Below are positions 1-5,743 of a DNA stretch of 6,460 nucleotides, piece by piece (the first letter of the stretch is position 1; each line of letters starts with the position of its first letter). Under the pieces are notes generated by a model that was not told where the DNA came from, searched no databases, and worked only from the letters and a program-made list of their open reading frames with translations. This stretch comes from Pseudomonadota bacterium (GTDB taxonomy: Bacteria > Pseudomonadota > Gammaproteobacteria > Natronospirales > REEB76). Location: positions 1 to 6,460 of the forward strand of contig JAJYBN010000070.1 in the NCBI GenBank assembly GCA_021779005.1, read 5' to 3'. The position numbers and the translations under genes are program-made.

Positions 1-2
1 CG

Positions 3-1145
3 TTGGAATATGCCTGGAATCATCAGCCGGATGCGGATCAAATGTTGGCGCGTGTACAGCGCATGCATGATCCGCGGGTGACCGAATGGCGCCTGCGCAC
101 GGCGCTGCGCAATGAAAACTGGAAACTGATGCTGAGTATCCTGCCGGACCTCGGGCCGGCGGCGGCCAAACCCGAATGGCGTTACTGGAAAGCGCGGGCC
201 CTGGAAGCTACCGGGCACACGGATGCCGCCACCGGCATCTACCAGGCACTCGCTGAGGGCATGGATTATTACGCTTTTCTGGCTGCCGACCGCCTGAACC
301 TGAGTTACGACATCACCCAGGAAACCAGTCGGCCGGAGCAGGAGGTCATCACGCAGCTGGAACAGCGTCCTGGCTTCGTACGCGCACGCGAGCTGTTCTA
401 TGCAGATCTGTATGACTACGCCAATGCTGAATGGCAGGCGGCCACGTCAACGTTGTCGAAACCGGCGAACTGCCAGGCAGCACTGCTGGCACAAAACTGG
501 GGCTGGTACGGGCGCGCGATACGCACATTCGCCAACGCTGGCTGCTGGCAGGATCTGACGGTGAATTTTCCACTGGCGTATCACGAGATGCTGGCGCCAC
601 GCGCGCAGGCGCTGGAGCTGAACCTGCCGTGGGTATATGGCGTGATCCGTGCTGAAAGCGTGTTCCGTCCAAATGTCATCTCCCCGGCAGGCGCCATCGG
701 TCTCATGCAGTTGATGCCGGACACCGGCCAGCGGCTGGCATCCAACCTCGGTCTGGTACTGGACAGCAGTGATGCGTTGATGGATCCGCAGATCAATCTG
801 ACTCTCGGCAGTGCCTACCTGAGTCGCATGCTGAAGCGCTTCAATGGCAGCGAGCCACTGGCGACCGCGGCCTACAATGCCGGCATCAACCATGTGCAAG
901 CGTGGCTGCCCGTGAGCGGCAGCCTGCCAGGGGATGTTTGGATCGACAGCATCCCCTATTGGGAAACCCGTGGGTATGTGCGCCGCGTCATGAGCGAAGC
1001 GGTGATTTTCGATTGGCGGCTGCATCCGGACACCCAGCGTCTGAGCGCCCGTCTCGGTAACATCTCAGCCGCACCTGCAGCCGTGAGTTCCACAGCAGCG
1101 CCGGCCGCCGTGAGCGCACAGACACCGGCAACACCACCCGGCTGA
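3..1145 (+). CDS. slt: Soluble lytic murein transglycosylase (Slt70-type), 3' part
   Basis: Periplasmic enzyme that cleaves the MurNAc-GlcNAc bond of peptidoglycan to give 1,6-anhydromuropeptides. The visible 380 codons hold the end of the alpha-superhelical, TPR-like U domain (roughly residues 1-200), then the lysozyme-like catalytic domain. The catalytic Glu is residue 218 in IRAESVF, followed by the conserved GLMQLMP (233-239), TAAYNAG (288-294) and PYWETRGYV (318-326), which is the usual family-1 order. The frame is open to the window edge, and the first codon seen (TTG at position 3) is probably internal: Slt proteins are usually 600 or more residues, so the signal peptide and N-terminal half lie upstream. 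The last 27 or so residues form an Ala/Pro/Ser-rich tail with a repeated APAAVS unit, probably disordered. Family assignment is sure; the exact subfamily name is inferred. Confidence 0.95.
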   Translation: MEYAWNHQPDADQMLARVQRMHDPRVTEWRLRTALRNENWKLMLSILPDLGPAAAKPEWRYWKARALEATGHTDAATGIYQALAEGMDYYAFLAADRLNLSYDITQETSRPEQEVITQLEQRPGFVRARELFYADLYDYANAEWQAATSTLSKPANCQAALLAQNWGWYGRAIRTFANAGCWQDLTVNFPLAYHEMLAPRAQALELNLPWVYGVIRAESVFRPNVISPAGAIGLMQLMPDTGQRLASNLGLVLDSSDALMDPQINLTLGSAYLSRMLKRFNGSEPLATAAYNAGINHVQAWLPVSGSLPGDVWIDSIPYWETRGYVRRVMSEAVIFDWRLHPDTQRLSARLGNISAAPAAVSSTAAPAAVSAQTPATPPG

Positions 1146-1235
1146 AATCCAGCGCCCACAGTTTATTCCTTAACGGAATCCAGCATCCGTCGCATACAGA
1201 TCGCCGAGCCCTGAGATCATCGCCCGTCTCGACCC

Positions 1236-1265
1236 TTGACCGCAGACAGGTACGCGCCGGATTAT
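1236..1265 (+). promoter_or_regulatory. Candidate sigma70 promoter for the NDUFA9-like gene
   Basis: TTGACC (1236-1241, five of six consensus bases) is followed after 18 bp by GATTAT (1260-1265, four of six). Transcription would start near 1272, about 30 bases before the ATG at 1302. The rest of the 156-bp gap after slt holds only a short ATTCC/GGAAT hairpin (1165-1179) without a T-tract, so some read-through from slt is likely. The TTG at 1236 could open a longer frame, but it is itself part of this -35 box. Prediction by eye only. Confidence 0.4.
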
Positions 1266-1301
1266 GCAGATTCGCTGAGGCTACAGAAAAGGCGCGGGAG
1301 C

Positions 1302-2219
1302 ATGTCCAAACCTAGGATCTGCATATTGGGCGGTACCGGTTTCGTGGGCCAGCATCTGGCGGCGCGGCTTGCGCTTCAGGATGCGGATGTGAAGATCCTG
1401 ACACGCGCGCGCGCGCGCCACCGAGAACTGCTGGTGTTGCCCAATGTGTCTCTGGTAATCGCAGACATCCATGACCCCGATGCCTTGAAGCGTGAATTCA
1501 CTGGTTGCGATACGGTCATCAACCTGGTGGGCATACTCAACGAGCGTGGCCATCGCGGTCAGGGTTTTGAGCAGGTGCACCTGGAGCTGGTCAGGAAGAT
1601 ACTGGCGGCTTGCGCGTGCAGCGGTGTCACGCGTCTGCTGCACATGAGTGCTCTCAACGCTGCTGACGATGCGCCGAGTCATTACCTGCGCAGCAAGGGC
1701 CGGGCCGCAGCCTTGGTGCTTGAGTCGGAGGGCCCGCTGCATGTCACGGTATTCGAACCGAGCGTGATCTTCGGAGCCGGTGACAGCTTCATCAATCGCT
1801 TCGCGGCACTGCTGAAGATGGCGCCGGGCATATTTCCACTGGCCTGCCCACGCGCAAGATTCGCGCCGGTGTACGTGGGGGATGTGGTGGAAGCCTTCGT
1901 GAAAAGCCTGAGCTTGCGCGCGAGTTTCGGCCAGCGTTACCCCCTGTGTGGCCCAAAGATCTATACATTGCGGCAGCTGGTGCAATACACGGCCAGGATC
2001 AGGCAGCTGCATCGCGTCATCATCAGCCTGCCGCGTCCGCTGTCATGGCTGCAGGCAGCGGGCATGGAATGGCTGCCGGGCAAGCCATTCTCGTTGGACA
2101 ATTACCGTTCGTTGCAACTGGACAGCATATGCAAGGAAAATGGTCTTGGCGCTTTGGGAATCGAACCTACTTCACTGGAGGCAGTCGCGCCAGGCTATCT
2201 CGGCAGGCCACCCCGATAG
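1302..2219 (+). CDS. NAD(P)-binding epimerase/dehydratase-like protein, complex I NDUFA9 family
   Basis: A 305-residue extended-SDR (atypical) protein related to the 39-kDa NDUFA9 subunit of mitochondrial complex I; its bacterial role is not firmly established. A Rossmann motif G-G-T-G-F-V-G sits at residues 10-16, NLVGIL at 74-79, a Ser in the LHMSAL strand (S116), and a retained YxxxK pair (Y128, K132). The family stretches FEPSVIFGAGDSFINRF and RFAPVYVGDVVEAF follow. The C-terminus, with SLDNYRSLQLD and a final PGYLGRPPR, is typical of the proteobacterial group, and the length is normal. I chose ATG 1302 because the Rossmann strand begins five residues later. An AAGG (1289-1292) lies nine bases upstream, and a promoter lies between it and the alternative TTG at 1236. 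It follows slt on the same strand and is convergent with the pteridine reductase, 54 bp away. Family certain; substrate unknown. Confidence 0.9.
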   Translation: MSKPRICILGGTGFVGQHLAARLALQDADVKILTRARARHRELLVLPNVSLVIADIHDPDALKREFTGCDTVINLVGILNERGHRGQGFEQVHLELVRKILAACACSGVTRLLHMSALNAADDAPSHYLRSKGRAAALVLESEGPLHVTVFEPSVIFGAGDSFINRFAALLKMAPGIFPLACPRARFAPVYVGDVVEAFVKSLSLRASFGQRYPLCGPKIYTLRQLVQYTARIRQLHRVIISLPRPLSWLQAAGMEWLPGKPFSLDNYRSLQLDSICKENGLGALGIEPTSLEAVAPGYLGRPPR

Positions 2220-2273
2220 CCGGAGCTGTATGTGTTCCAGCGCCTGCGCCCCCGTATAGTGCTATGCATCCTG

Positions 2274-3026
2274 CTACCAGCCGATACTGCGGCCGCCATC
2301 CACTGCGATGATCTGTCCGGTCACGTAACCCGCATCACGCACCAGATACACGATGGTGGCGGCGATATCGTCGGGTGAACCGCTGCGTTTCAATGCAGTG
2401 TTGTTGAGGATGGCCTGCTTTGTTTTTTCGTCCAGCCCCTGTTCCGGCCACAGGATGGGGCCGGGGGCCACGCCATTGACGCGCACTTCCGGACCCAGTT
2501 CACGCGCCAGCGACAGCGTGAGCATGGCCAGTCCCGCCTTGGCGGTGCTATACAGCGTGTGTTCGCGCAGCGGCCGGCGCGCATGGATGTCCAGCATGTT
2601 GATGATGACGCCGTGACTTTTTTTCAGGTAGGGCGCCACCGCCTGCGACAGGAAGAATGGAGCCTTAAGATTGCTGTCCATAAGTTCGCCCCAGTCGGCC
2701 TCGCTGACTTTCCCGATGGGGGTGGGATAAAACACCGAAGCATTGTTCACCAGCAAGTCCAGGCTGCCCCATTGCAGCGCGGTCTTGATGAGCGAATCGA
2801 AACCACTGATATTGGCGAGATCCGCTTGTGCCAGTATCGCCGAATCTCGTCGTGCCGCGTTCAGCGACTGGCACAGGGCCTGGGCGTCCGGTTCTGAGCT
2901 GCGATAATGCAGCACCAGGTTCATGCCCTCGGCATGCAACCGGCGTGCGACGGCGGCGCCGATGCGGCGGGCAGCGCCGGTGACGAGCGCGGTCTTGCCG
3001 GCGAGCTTGGGGGCATTATTTTTCAT
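2274..3026 (-). CDS. folM: Pteridine reductase, SDR family (FolM/PTR1-like)
   Basis: A 250-residue short-chain dehydrogenase expected to reduce dihydropterins or dihydrofolate with NADPH in the cytoplasm. The cofactor loop is TGAARRIG (16-23), whose Arg pair is typical of NADPH-using pteridine reductases. LVNNASVF is at 92-99. The active site uses Asp146 in place of the usual SDR Ser, with Tyr159 and Lys163 (context NMLDIHARRPL and YSTAKAGL); this D/Y/K arrangement is diagnostic of the PTR1/FolM group. VAPGPILWPE (186-195) and the C-terminal GQIIAVDGG complete the fold. The frame stays open upstream to 3344, but ATG 3026 puts the Rossmann strand at the normal distance, so the extra 106 codons are rejected. 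An extended -10 promoter lies about 35 bp upstream, and only a weak GAG serves as ribosome site. The first nine codons and the promoter are duplicated near 5669-5743. Pteridine reductase assignment is strong; orthology to E. coli folM is less sure. Confidence 0.9.
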   Translation of the reverse strand: MKNNAPKLAGKTALVTGAARRIGAAVARRLHAEGMNLVLHYRSSEPDAQALCQSLNAARRDSAILAQADLANISGFDSLIKTALQWGSLDLLVNNASVFYPTPIGKVSEADWGELMDSNLKAPFFLSQAVAPYLKKSHGVIINMLDIHARRPLREHTLYSTAKAGLAMLTLSLARELGPEVRVNGVAPGPILWPEQGLDEKTKQAILNNTALKRSGSPDDIAATIVYLVRDAGYVTGQIIAVDGGRSIGW

Positions 3027-3075
3027 GCTTACGTCTCGATCAGATTTCCAGTATGCATCATTAAACCAGAAAACC
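3000..3075 (-). repeat. Direct repeat, copy 1 (promoter, leader and first nine codons of the pteridine reductase)
   Basis: Paired with 5669-5743, same orientation. On the plus strand the core GCATCATTARACCAGAA (3055-3071) has one difference, and 18 of 21 positions match over 3055-3075. The leader (28 versus 27 bases) aligns only weakly, at about 12 matches with one gap. The first nine codons match at 20 of 27 bases (MKNNAPKLA versus (TTG)KNDTRKLP). On the far side both copies continue to a GTG (3077 and 5744). A further short match, GCCGCC-R-CCCA (3120-3130 and 5776-5786), may extend the repeat into the methyltransferase 5' end, but that region is GC-rich and the extension is uncertain. Confidence 0.7.
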
Positions 3076-3318
3076 TGTGATCGAAGCCCCAAGGCGTTGG
3101 CGGCGCTCACTTCCGGACAGCCGCCGCCCAGCCCTCGGCGAGCACCCGATTTTTTTACAGCCCCCCCTTCAATCTGTGTTCTCGCCGCACTATCCTCAAG
3201 CGCCCGATTGTCTGTCTGAAAAAACTGAATGCAGCCCAGACACTTGCACAGATCATGCAGTTGATGGTCAAAGGCAGGCACTGACCGTCTGGAGGGGAAC
3301 TGGATACGGAGACTTGCG
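3027..3318. other. Divergent intergenic region with no supported gene
   Basis: This 292-bp gap separates the pteridine reductase (-) from the DUF488 gene (+). Its left end is the folM-type promoter and repeat copy 1. The middle has a GC-rich inverted repeat GGCGGC/GCCGCC (3099-3104 and 3120-3125), then a run of seven T (3150-3156) and seven C (3161-3167). The T run is too far from that stem (25 bases) for a standard terminator. A promoter for the DUF488 gene should lie on the right; the best pair I see, TTCAAT-17-TATCCT, is weak. Two frames stay open across the gap, but neither gives a recognisable protein. Confidence 0.55.
3060..3068 (-). promoter_or_regulatory. Extended -10 promoter of the pteridine reductase gene
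   Basis: Read on the minus strand this is TGG followed by TTTAAT, an extended -10 (TGn + five of six consensus bases). No good -35 box is found 16-18 bp upstream, as is usual for extended -10 promoters. Transcription would start near 3053, giving a leader of about 27 bases. The motif is duplicated at 5728-5736, where it is also upstream of a minus-strand gene; conservation of the hexamer in both copies supports it. Confidence 0.5.
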
Positions 3319-3681
3319 ATGAAAACGCTCAAGGTAAAACGCATCTATCTGCCGGCTGCAAAGCATGATGGCTTCCGGGTGCTGGTGGACCGGCTCTGGC
3401 CGCGCGGGCTGAGCAAGAAAAAAGCGGTGCTGGATCACTGGGCCAGAGAAGTGGCGCCCAGTACCACGCTGCGGAAGTGGTTTGGCCATGATCCGAAAAG
3501 ATGGCCTGAGTTCAAACGCCGCTATGCGGCCGAGTTGCGAGCCAACCGGCCGGCGGTGAAAGAACGCCGGGCAATCCTCAAGGCGCATGCTACGGTAACG
3601 CTGCTGTTCGGTGCGCACGATAAGGAACATAACCAGGCAGTGGTGTTGGCCACGCATCTGCGCCGCGGTTCACGTCTCTGA
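3319..3681 (+). CDS. DUF488 family protein (YeaO-like)
   Basis: A complete 120-residue member of the DUF488 family, whose biochemical function is not established. Recognisable family stretches are VKRIYLP (6-12), VLVDRLWPRG (21-30), LRKWFGHDP (51-59), a W-x-EF-x-x-RY segment (62-69) and TLLFGAHDKEHNQAVVL (94-110). The clustered Arg, Trp, Asp and His suggest a small catalytic or nucleotide/metal-binding pocket, but this is inference. There is no signal peptide or membrane segment, so it is probably cytosolic. ATG 3319 is preceded by GGAG (3308-3311) at seven bases, and the length is normal for the family. The next gene starts 46 bp after its stop on the same strand, so the two are probably cotranscribed. 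Codon use does not stand out from the neighbours. Confidence 0.9.
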   Translation: MKTLKVKRIYLPAAKHDGFRVLVDRLWPRGLSKKKAVLDHWAREVAPSTTLRKWFGHDPKRWPEFKRRYAAELRANRPAVKERRAILKAHATVTLLFGAHDKEHNQAVVLATHLRRGSRL

Positions 3682-3727
3682 CAGTCAGCCGGCGTACCTC
3701 ATTTACCATTTGTTATGGAGGCAAGTT

Positions 3728-4075
3728 ATGACCCATCCGCTATTTCCCGAACCAGCTGGCGTGCTTTCAGCACGCCGCAAGGCATTGGCCCCGAAACAGC
3801 TGGAAGCCTTCCAGGCATTCGGCAAGGCAGTTTTCAGCGATGGTGCGTTGCCGGAGAAGATCAAGCAACTGATTGCCGTGGCGGTGGCCCACACCACCCA
3901 GTGTCCGTATTGCATACGCGGGCACACCCGGGCCGCACGCCGTTGTGGCGCGACGCCCGAGGAAATCATGGAATCCATCTGGGTGGCGGCCGAGATGCGC
4001 GCTGGCGGCGCATATGCACATTCCATACTGGCGCTGGACGAACTGGAACGCTTGGAGCATCCGGGCAGCGGGTAA
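3728..4075 (+). CDS. Carboxymuconolactone decarboxylase / AhpD-like protein
   Basis: A 115-residue all-helical protein of the CMD/AhpD superfamily. The redox motif C59-P-Y-C62 followed by H66 (CxxCxxxH) matches the AhpD-type peroxidase active site, where the cysteine pair cycles between thiol and disulfide. The surrounding AVAVAHTTQCPYC and GATPEEIMESIWVAAEMRAGGAYAHS are typical of single-domain members. The cysteines argue for a thiol-peroxidase or disulfide-reductase role and against true gamma-carboxymuconolactone decarboxylation; the substrate is not determinable. ATG 3728 is chosen because a strong GGAGG (3717-3721) lies six bases upstream; the upstream in-frame extension to 3611 overlaps the DUF488 gene and adds no family sequence. 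It is convergent with the Rieske-FAD oxidoreductase, 48 bp away. It could accept electrons from a reductase such as that neighbour, but nothing in the sequence shows a partnership. Confidence 0.9.
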   Translation: MTHPLFPEPAGVLSARRKALAPKQLEAFQAFGKAVFSDGALPEKIKQLIAVAVAHTTQCPYCIRGHTRAARRCGATPEEIMESIWVAAEMRAGGAYAHSILALDELERLEHPGSG

Positions 4076-4123
4076 ATCAGCGCTGGCCCTCTGATCTGCT
4101 TCTCGGCTTCGATGATTATCAGA
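4076..4123. terminator. Possible bidirectional terminator between convergent genes
   Basis: The 48-bp gap holds three copies of the same pentamer in alternating sense: ATCAG (4076-4080), CTGAT (4091-4095), ATCAG (4118-4122). The middle copy can pair with either side, giving a 5-bp stem with a 10-base loop or a 6-bp stem (TCTGAT/ATCAGA, 4090-4095 with 4118-4123) with a 22-base loop. The stems are weak and there is no T-tract, so termination here is only suggested by position. Confidence 0.25.
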
Positions 4124-5668
4124 CTATCCTGCACGCGCGGCTTCTAGTTCCATCTCGGCTTCGACTTCCAGGCTGTAGCGGTCGCGGAAAATGCTCACCA
4201 TCGCCAGGCGCCGGCCGGCCAGTGTGTAGGTGAATGCACAATCGTAAGAATCCGGATCACCCTGTGCTTCGATGTGGTCCCAACGCTCGGCATGGCCGAC
4301 GTAATTGAGGGCCACATCGTAATGCTGGCTCCAGAAGAACGGTACTGTGTGATACGCAGCCTGCATGCCCAGCATATTATGCGCGGCCACCCGCCCCTGC
4401 TGCTGCGCCACAGCCCAATGCTCGACCCGGATGCGCGTACCGCTGACGGCGTCCGGCCAGCGTGCGATGTCACCGGCGGCATAGATGCCGGCAACGCTGG
4501 TTTCCAGATATTCATTCACGAGCACGCCACGATCAAGACTCAGGCCGGCCTGCTCGGCGAGCGTCAGTACCGGGCGCACACCGACACCCATGACTACGGC
4601 ATCGGCCGGCAGACGGCTGCCGTCATCCAGGGTGACATGTGACGCGTCGATTGTGCTCACCCCATGACCGAGGTTGAACTGTACACCCTTGGACTCGTGC
4701 AGCCTGCGAACGAAGCCACCCAGCCGCGGACCGAAGACCCGCTCCATGGGGATCTTTTCTGGCGCCACCACCCGCACTTCCACGGCGCGTGCACGCAAGG
4801 ACGCTGCCACCTCCAGGCCGATAAAACTGGCGCCGATCACCACGAAGCGCTTCGCGCCCGCCTCAATGGCCGCAATGATGCCGCGGCTGTCGGCGAGGCT
4901 GCGCAGATAATGCACATGCGGCTGTTGTGCACCCGGGATCGGCGGGCGCACGGGTTCGGAACCGGTGGCCAGCAACAAGGCTCCGTACCCACGTTGGCTG
5001 CCATCCGCCAACTTTATTTGCTGTGATTTCGCGTCGATCGACGTGACGCGTGTATTGCGCAGCAAGTCGATGTCATGTTGCGCATAGAATTTCTCCGCAC
5101 GGATCGGCACCCAGGCTTCGGGTGCGGTACCTGCCAGATAGTCCTTGGATAAATTGGGCCGATCCGGCGGCAAGCTGTCTTCAGCGCTGATCAGGGCGAT
5201 CGGACCTTGGTAGCCGCAGAAACGCAACGTCTCTGCTGCTGAGTCGCCCGCCGCGCCGCCACCCACGATCACCACCGAGCTCGGCGGGATGGCCTCACCC
5301 GGTATCGAACGGGCGCTGCGCACCGGCGCGGGAAGTTTTTCGTGCACCAACAGTTTGCCGTCCTGCTGCTCCGTCCGCCAGCAGGGCAAGGGTCGCAGGC
5401 CCGGTGCGTTCAGCACTTCACCATTGCGCAAACTGAAGCAGGCGTGATGCCATGGGCAGCGCACGGTCTCATCTACCACCAGTCCTTTTGCCAGCGGCCC
5501 ATGGTAATGGGTGCAACTGGCGCCGATCGCGAATACCTCAGGGCCGCGGCGCACCAGAATGACAGCGGTATCACCCACGTGCCCCAGTAACGGGATGTCA
5601 TCGGCGAGATCGGCGACGGGGACACCGAGGGTGAAATCGGGGCCACTGAGTGTTTTGGATCCGTTCAT
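4124..5668 (-). CDS. Rieske [2Fe-2S] / FAD-dependent NAD(P)H oxidoreductase, AIFM3-like
   Basis: A 514-residue two-part flavoprotein. Residues 12-110 are a Rieske ferredoxin domain with the complete cluster ligands C52-T-H54 and C71-P-W-H74, 16 residues apart. The rest is a pyridine nucleotide-disulfide oxidoreductase: FAD motif GGGAAG (136-141), LLLATGSEPVRPP (231-243), NAD(P) motif VIGASFIGLE (277-286), second flavin motif GIYAAGDIA (394-402), and the C-terminal FFWSQHYD of AIF-type and ferredoxin-reductase-like enzymes. It should move electrons from NAD(P)H via FAD and the iron-sulfur cluster to an unknown acceptor. ATG 5668 is preferred because family members begin only a few residues before the LSGPDF-type segment. 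An in-frame TTG at 5695 would add nine codons (reading KNDTRKLP after the start) that resemble the first codons of the pteridine reductase. Both starts have poor ribosome sites. The acceptor and physiological role are unknown. Confidence 0.92.
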   Translation of the reverse strand: MNGSKTLSGPDFTLGVPVADLADDIPLLGHVGDTAVILVRRGPEVFAIGASCTHYHGPLAKGLVVDETVRCPWHHACFSLRNGEVLNAPGLRPLPCWRTEQQDGKLLVHEKLPAPVRSARSIPGEAIPPSSVVIVGGGAAGDSAAETLRFCGYQGPIALISAEDSLPPDRPNLSKDYLAGTAPEAWVPIRAEKFYAQHDIDLLRNTRVTSIDAKSQQIKLADGSQRGYGALLLATGSEPVRPPIPGAQQPHVHYLRSLADSRGIIAAIEAGAKRFVVIGASFIGLEVAASLRARAVEVRVVAPEKIPMERVFGPRLGGFVRRLHESKGVQFNLGHGVSTIDASHVTLDDGSRLPADAVVMGVGVRPVLTLAEQAGLSLDRGVLVNEYLETSVAGIYAAGDIARWPDAVSGTRIRVEHWAVAQQQGRVAAHNMLGMQAAYHTVPFFWSQHYDVALNYVGHAERWDHIEAQGDPDSYDCAFTYTLAGRRLAMVSIFRDRYSLEVEAEMELEAARAG

Positions 5669-5743
5669 GGGCAGCTTTCGGGTATCATTTTTCAAGTACT
5701 CGCATTCACACAGCCCCGGTCCGCATCATTAGACCAGAATAAC
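5669..5743 (-). repeat. Direct repeat, copy 2 (folM-like promoter, leader and nine-codon remnant)
   Basis: Counterpart of 3000-3075. The 21-bp promoter core is 5723-5743. The folM-like nine codons run from TTG 5695 to 5669, directly abutting the ATG of the Rieske-FAD gene and in frame with it. The position corresponding to the folM ATG has become TTG. At the other end the core directly abuts the GTG of the methyltransferase gene. The 75 bp between the two divergent starts are therefore almost wholly occupied by this copy. Confidence 0.7.
5728..5736 (-). promoter_or_regulatory. Extended -10 promoter of the Rieske-FAD oxidoreductase gene
   Basis: On the minus strand this reads TGG then TCTAAT, an extended -10 with five of six consensus bases and no clear -35. 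Transcription would begin near 5721, leaving about 53 bases to the ATG at 5668 or 26 to the TTG at 5695. The TTG spacing equals that of the pteridine reductase start from its own promoter. This looks like the same promoter duplicated, so the two genes may share basal expression. Confidence 0.5.

Noticed and set aside
1236..1301. A longer NDUFA9-like protein starting at TTG 1236
   Set aside because: The 22 extra residues precede the normal Rossmann start, and the TTG is part of a good -35 box.
1281..2012. A 243-codon minus-strand frame opposite the NDUFA9-like gene
   Set aside because: This is an antisense shadow in GC-rich coding DNA; the plus-strand product has clear family motifs and this one has none.
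3077..3322. An 81-codon plus-strand frame from GTG 3077 whose stop overlaps the DUF488 start (ATGA)
   Set aside because: The translational-coupling geometry is attractive, but the product is unrecognisable and Pro/Arg/Ser-rich, it runs through the T7 and C7 tracts, and it has no ribosome site. It is better read as intergenic sequence.
3027..3344. A 106-codon N-terminal extension of the pteridine reductase
   Set aside because: The open frame continues upstream, but the extension has no family similarity, overlaps the DUF488 start and contains the extended -10 promoter. ATG 3026 gives the normal family length.
3715..4233. A 172-codon plus-strand frame over the AhpD-like gene
   Set aside because: Its ATG overlaps the strong GGAGG of the real gene, and the product resembles no family, whereas the frame from 3728 carries the CxxCxxxH motif.
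3055..5743. Repeats as att sites or target-site duplications of a transposon or integrative element
   Set aside because: There is no integrase, transposase or terminal inverted repeat. The copies extend into coding sequence and have diverged, which fits an old segmental duplication better than a defined att site.
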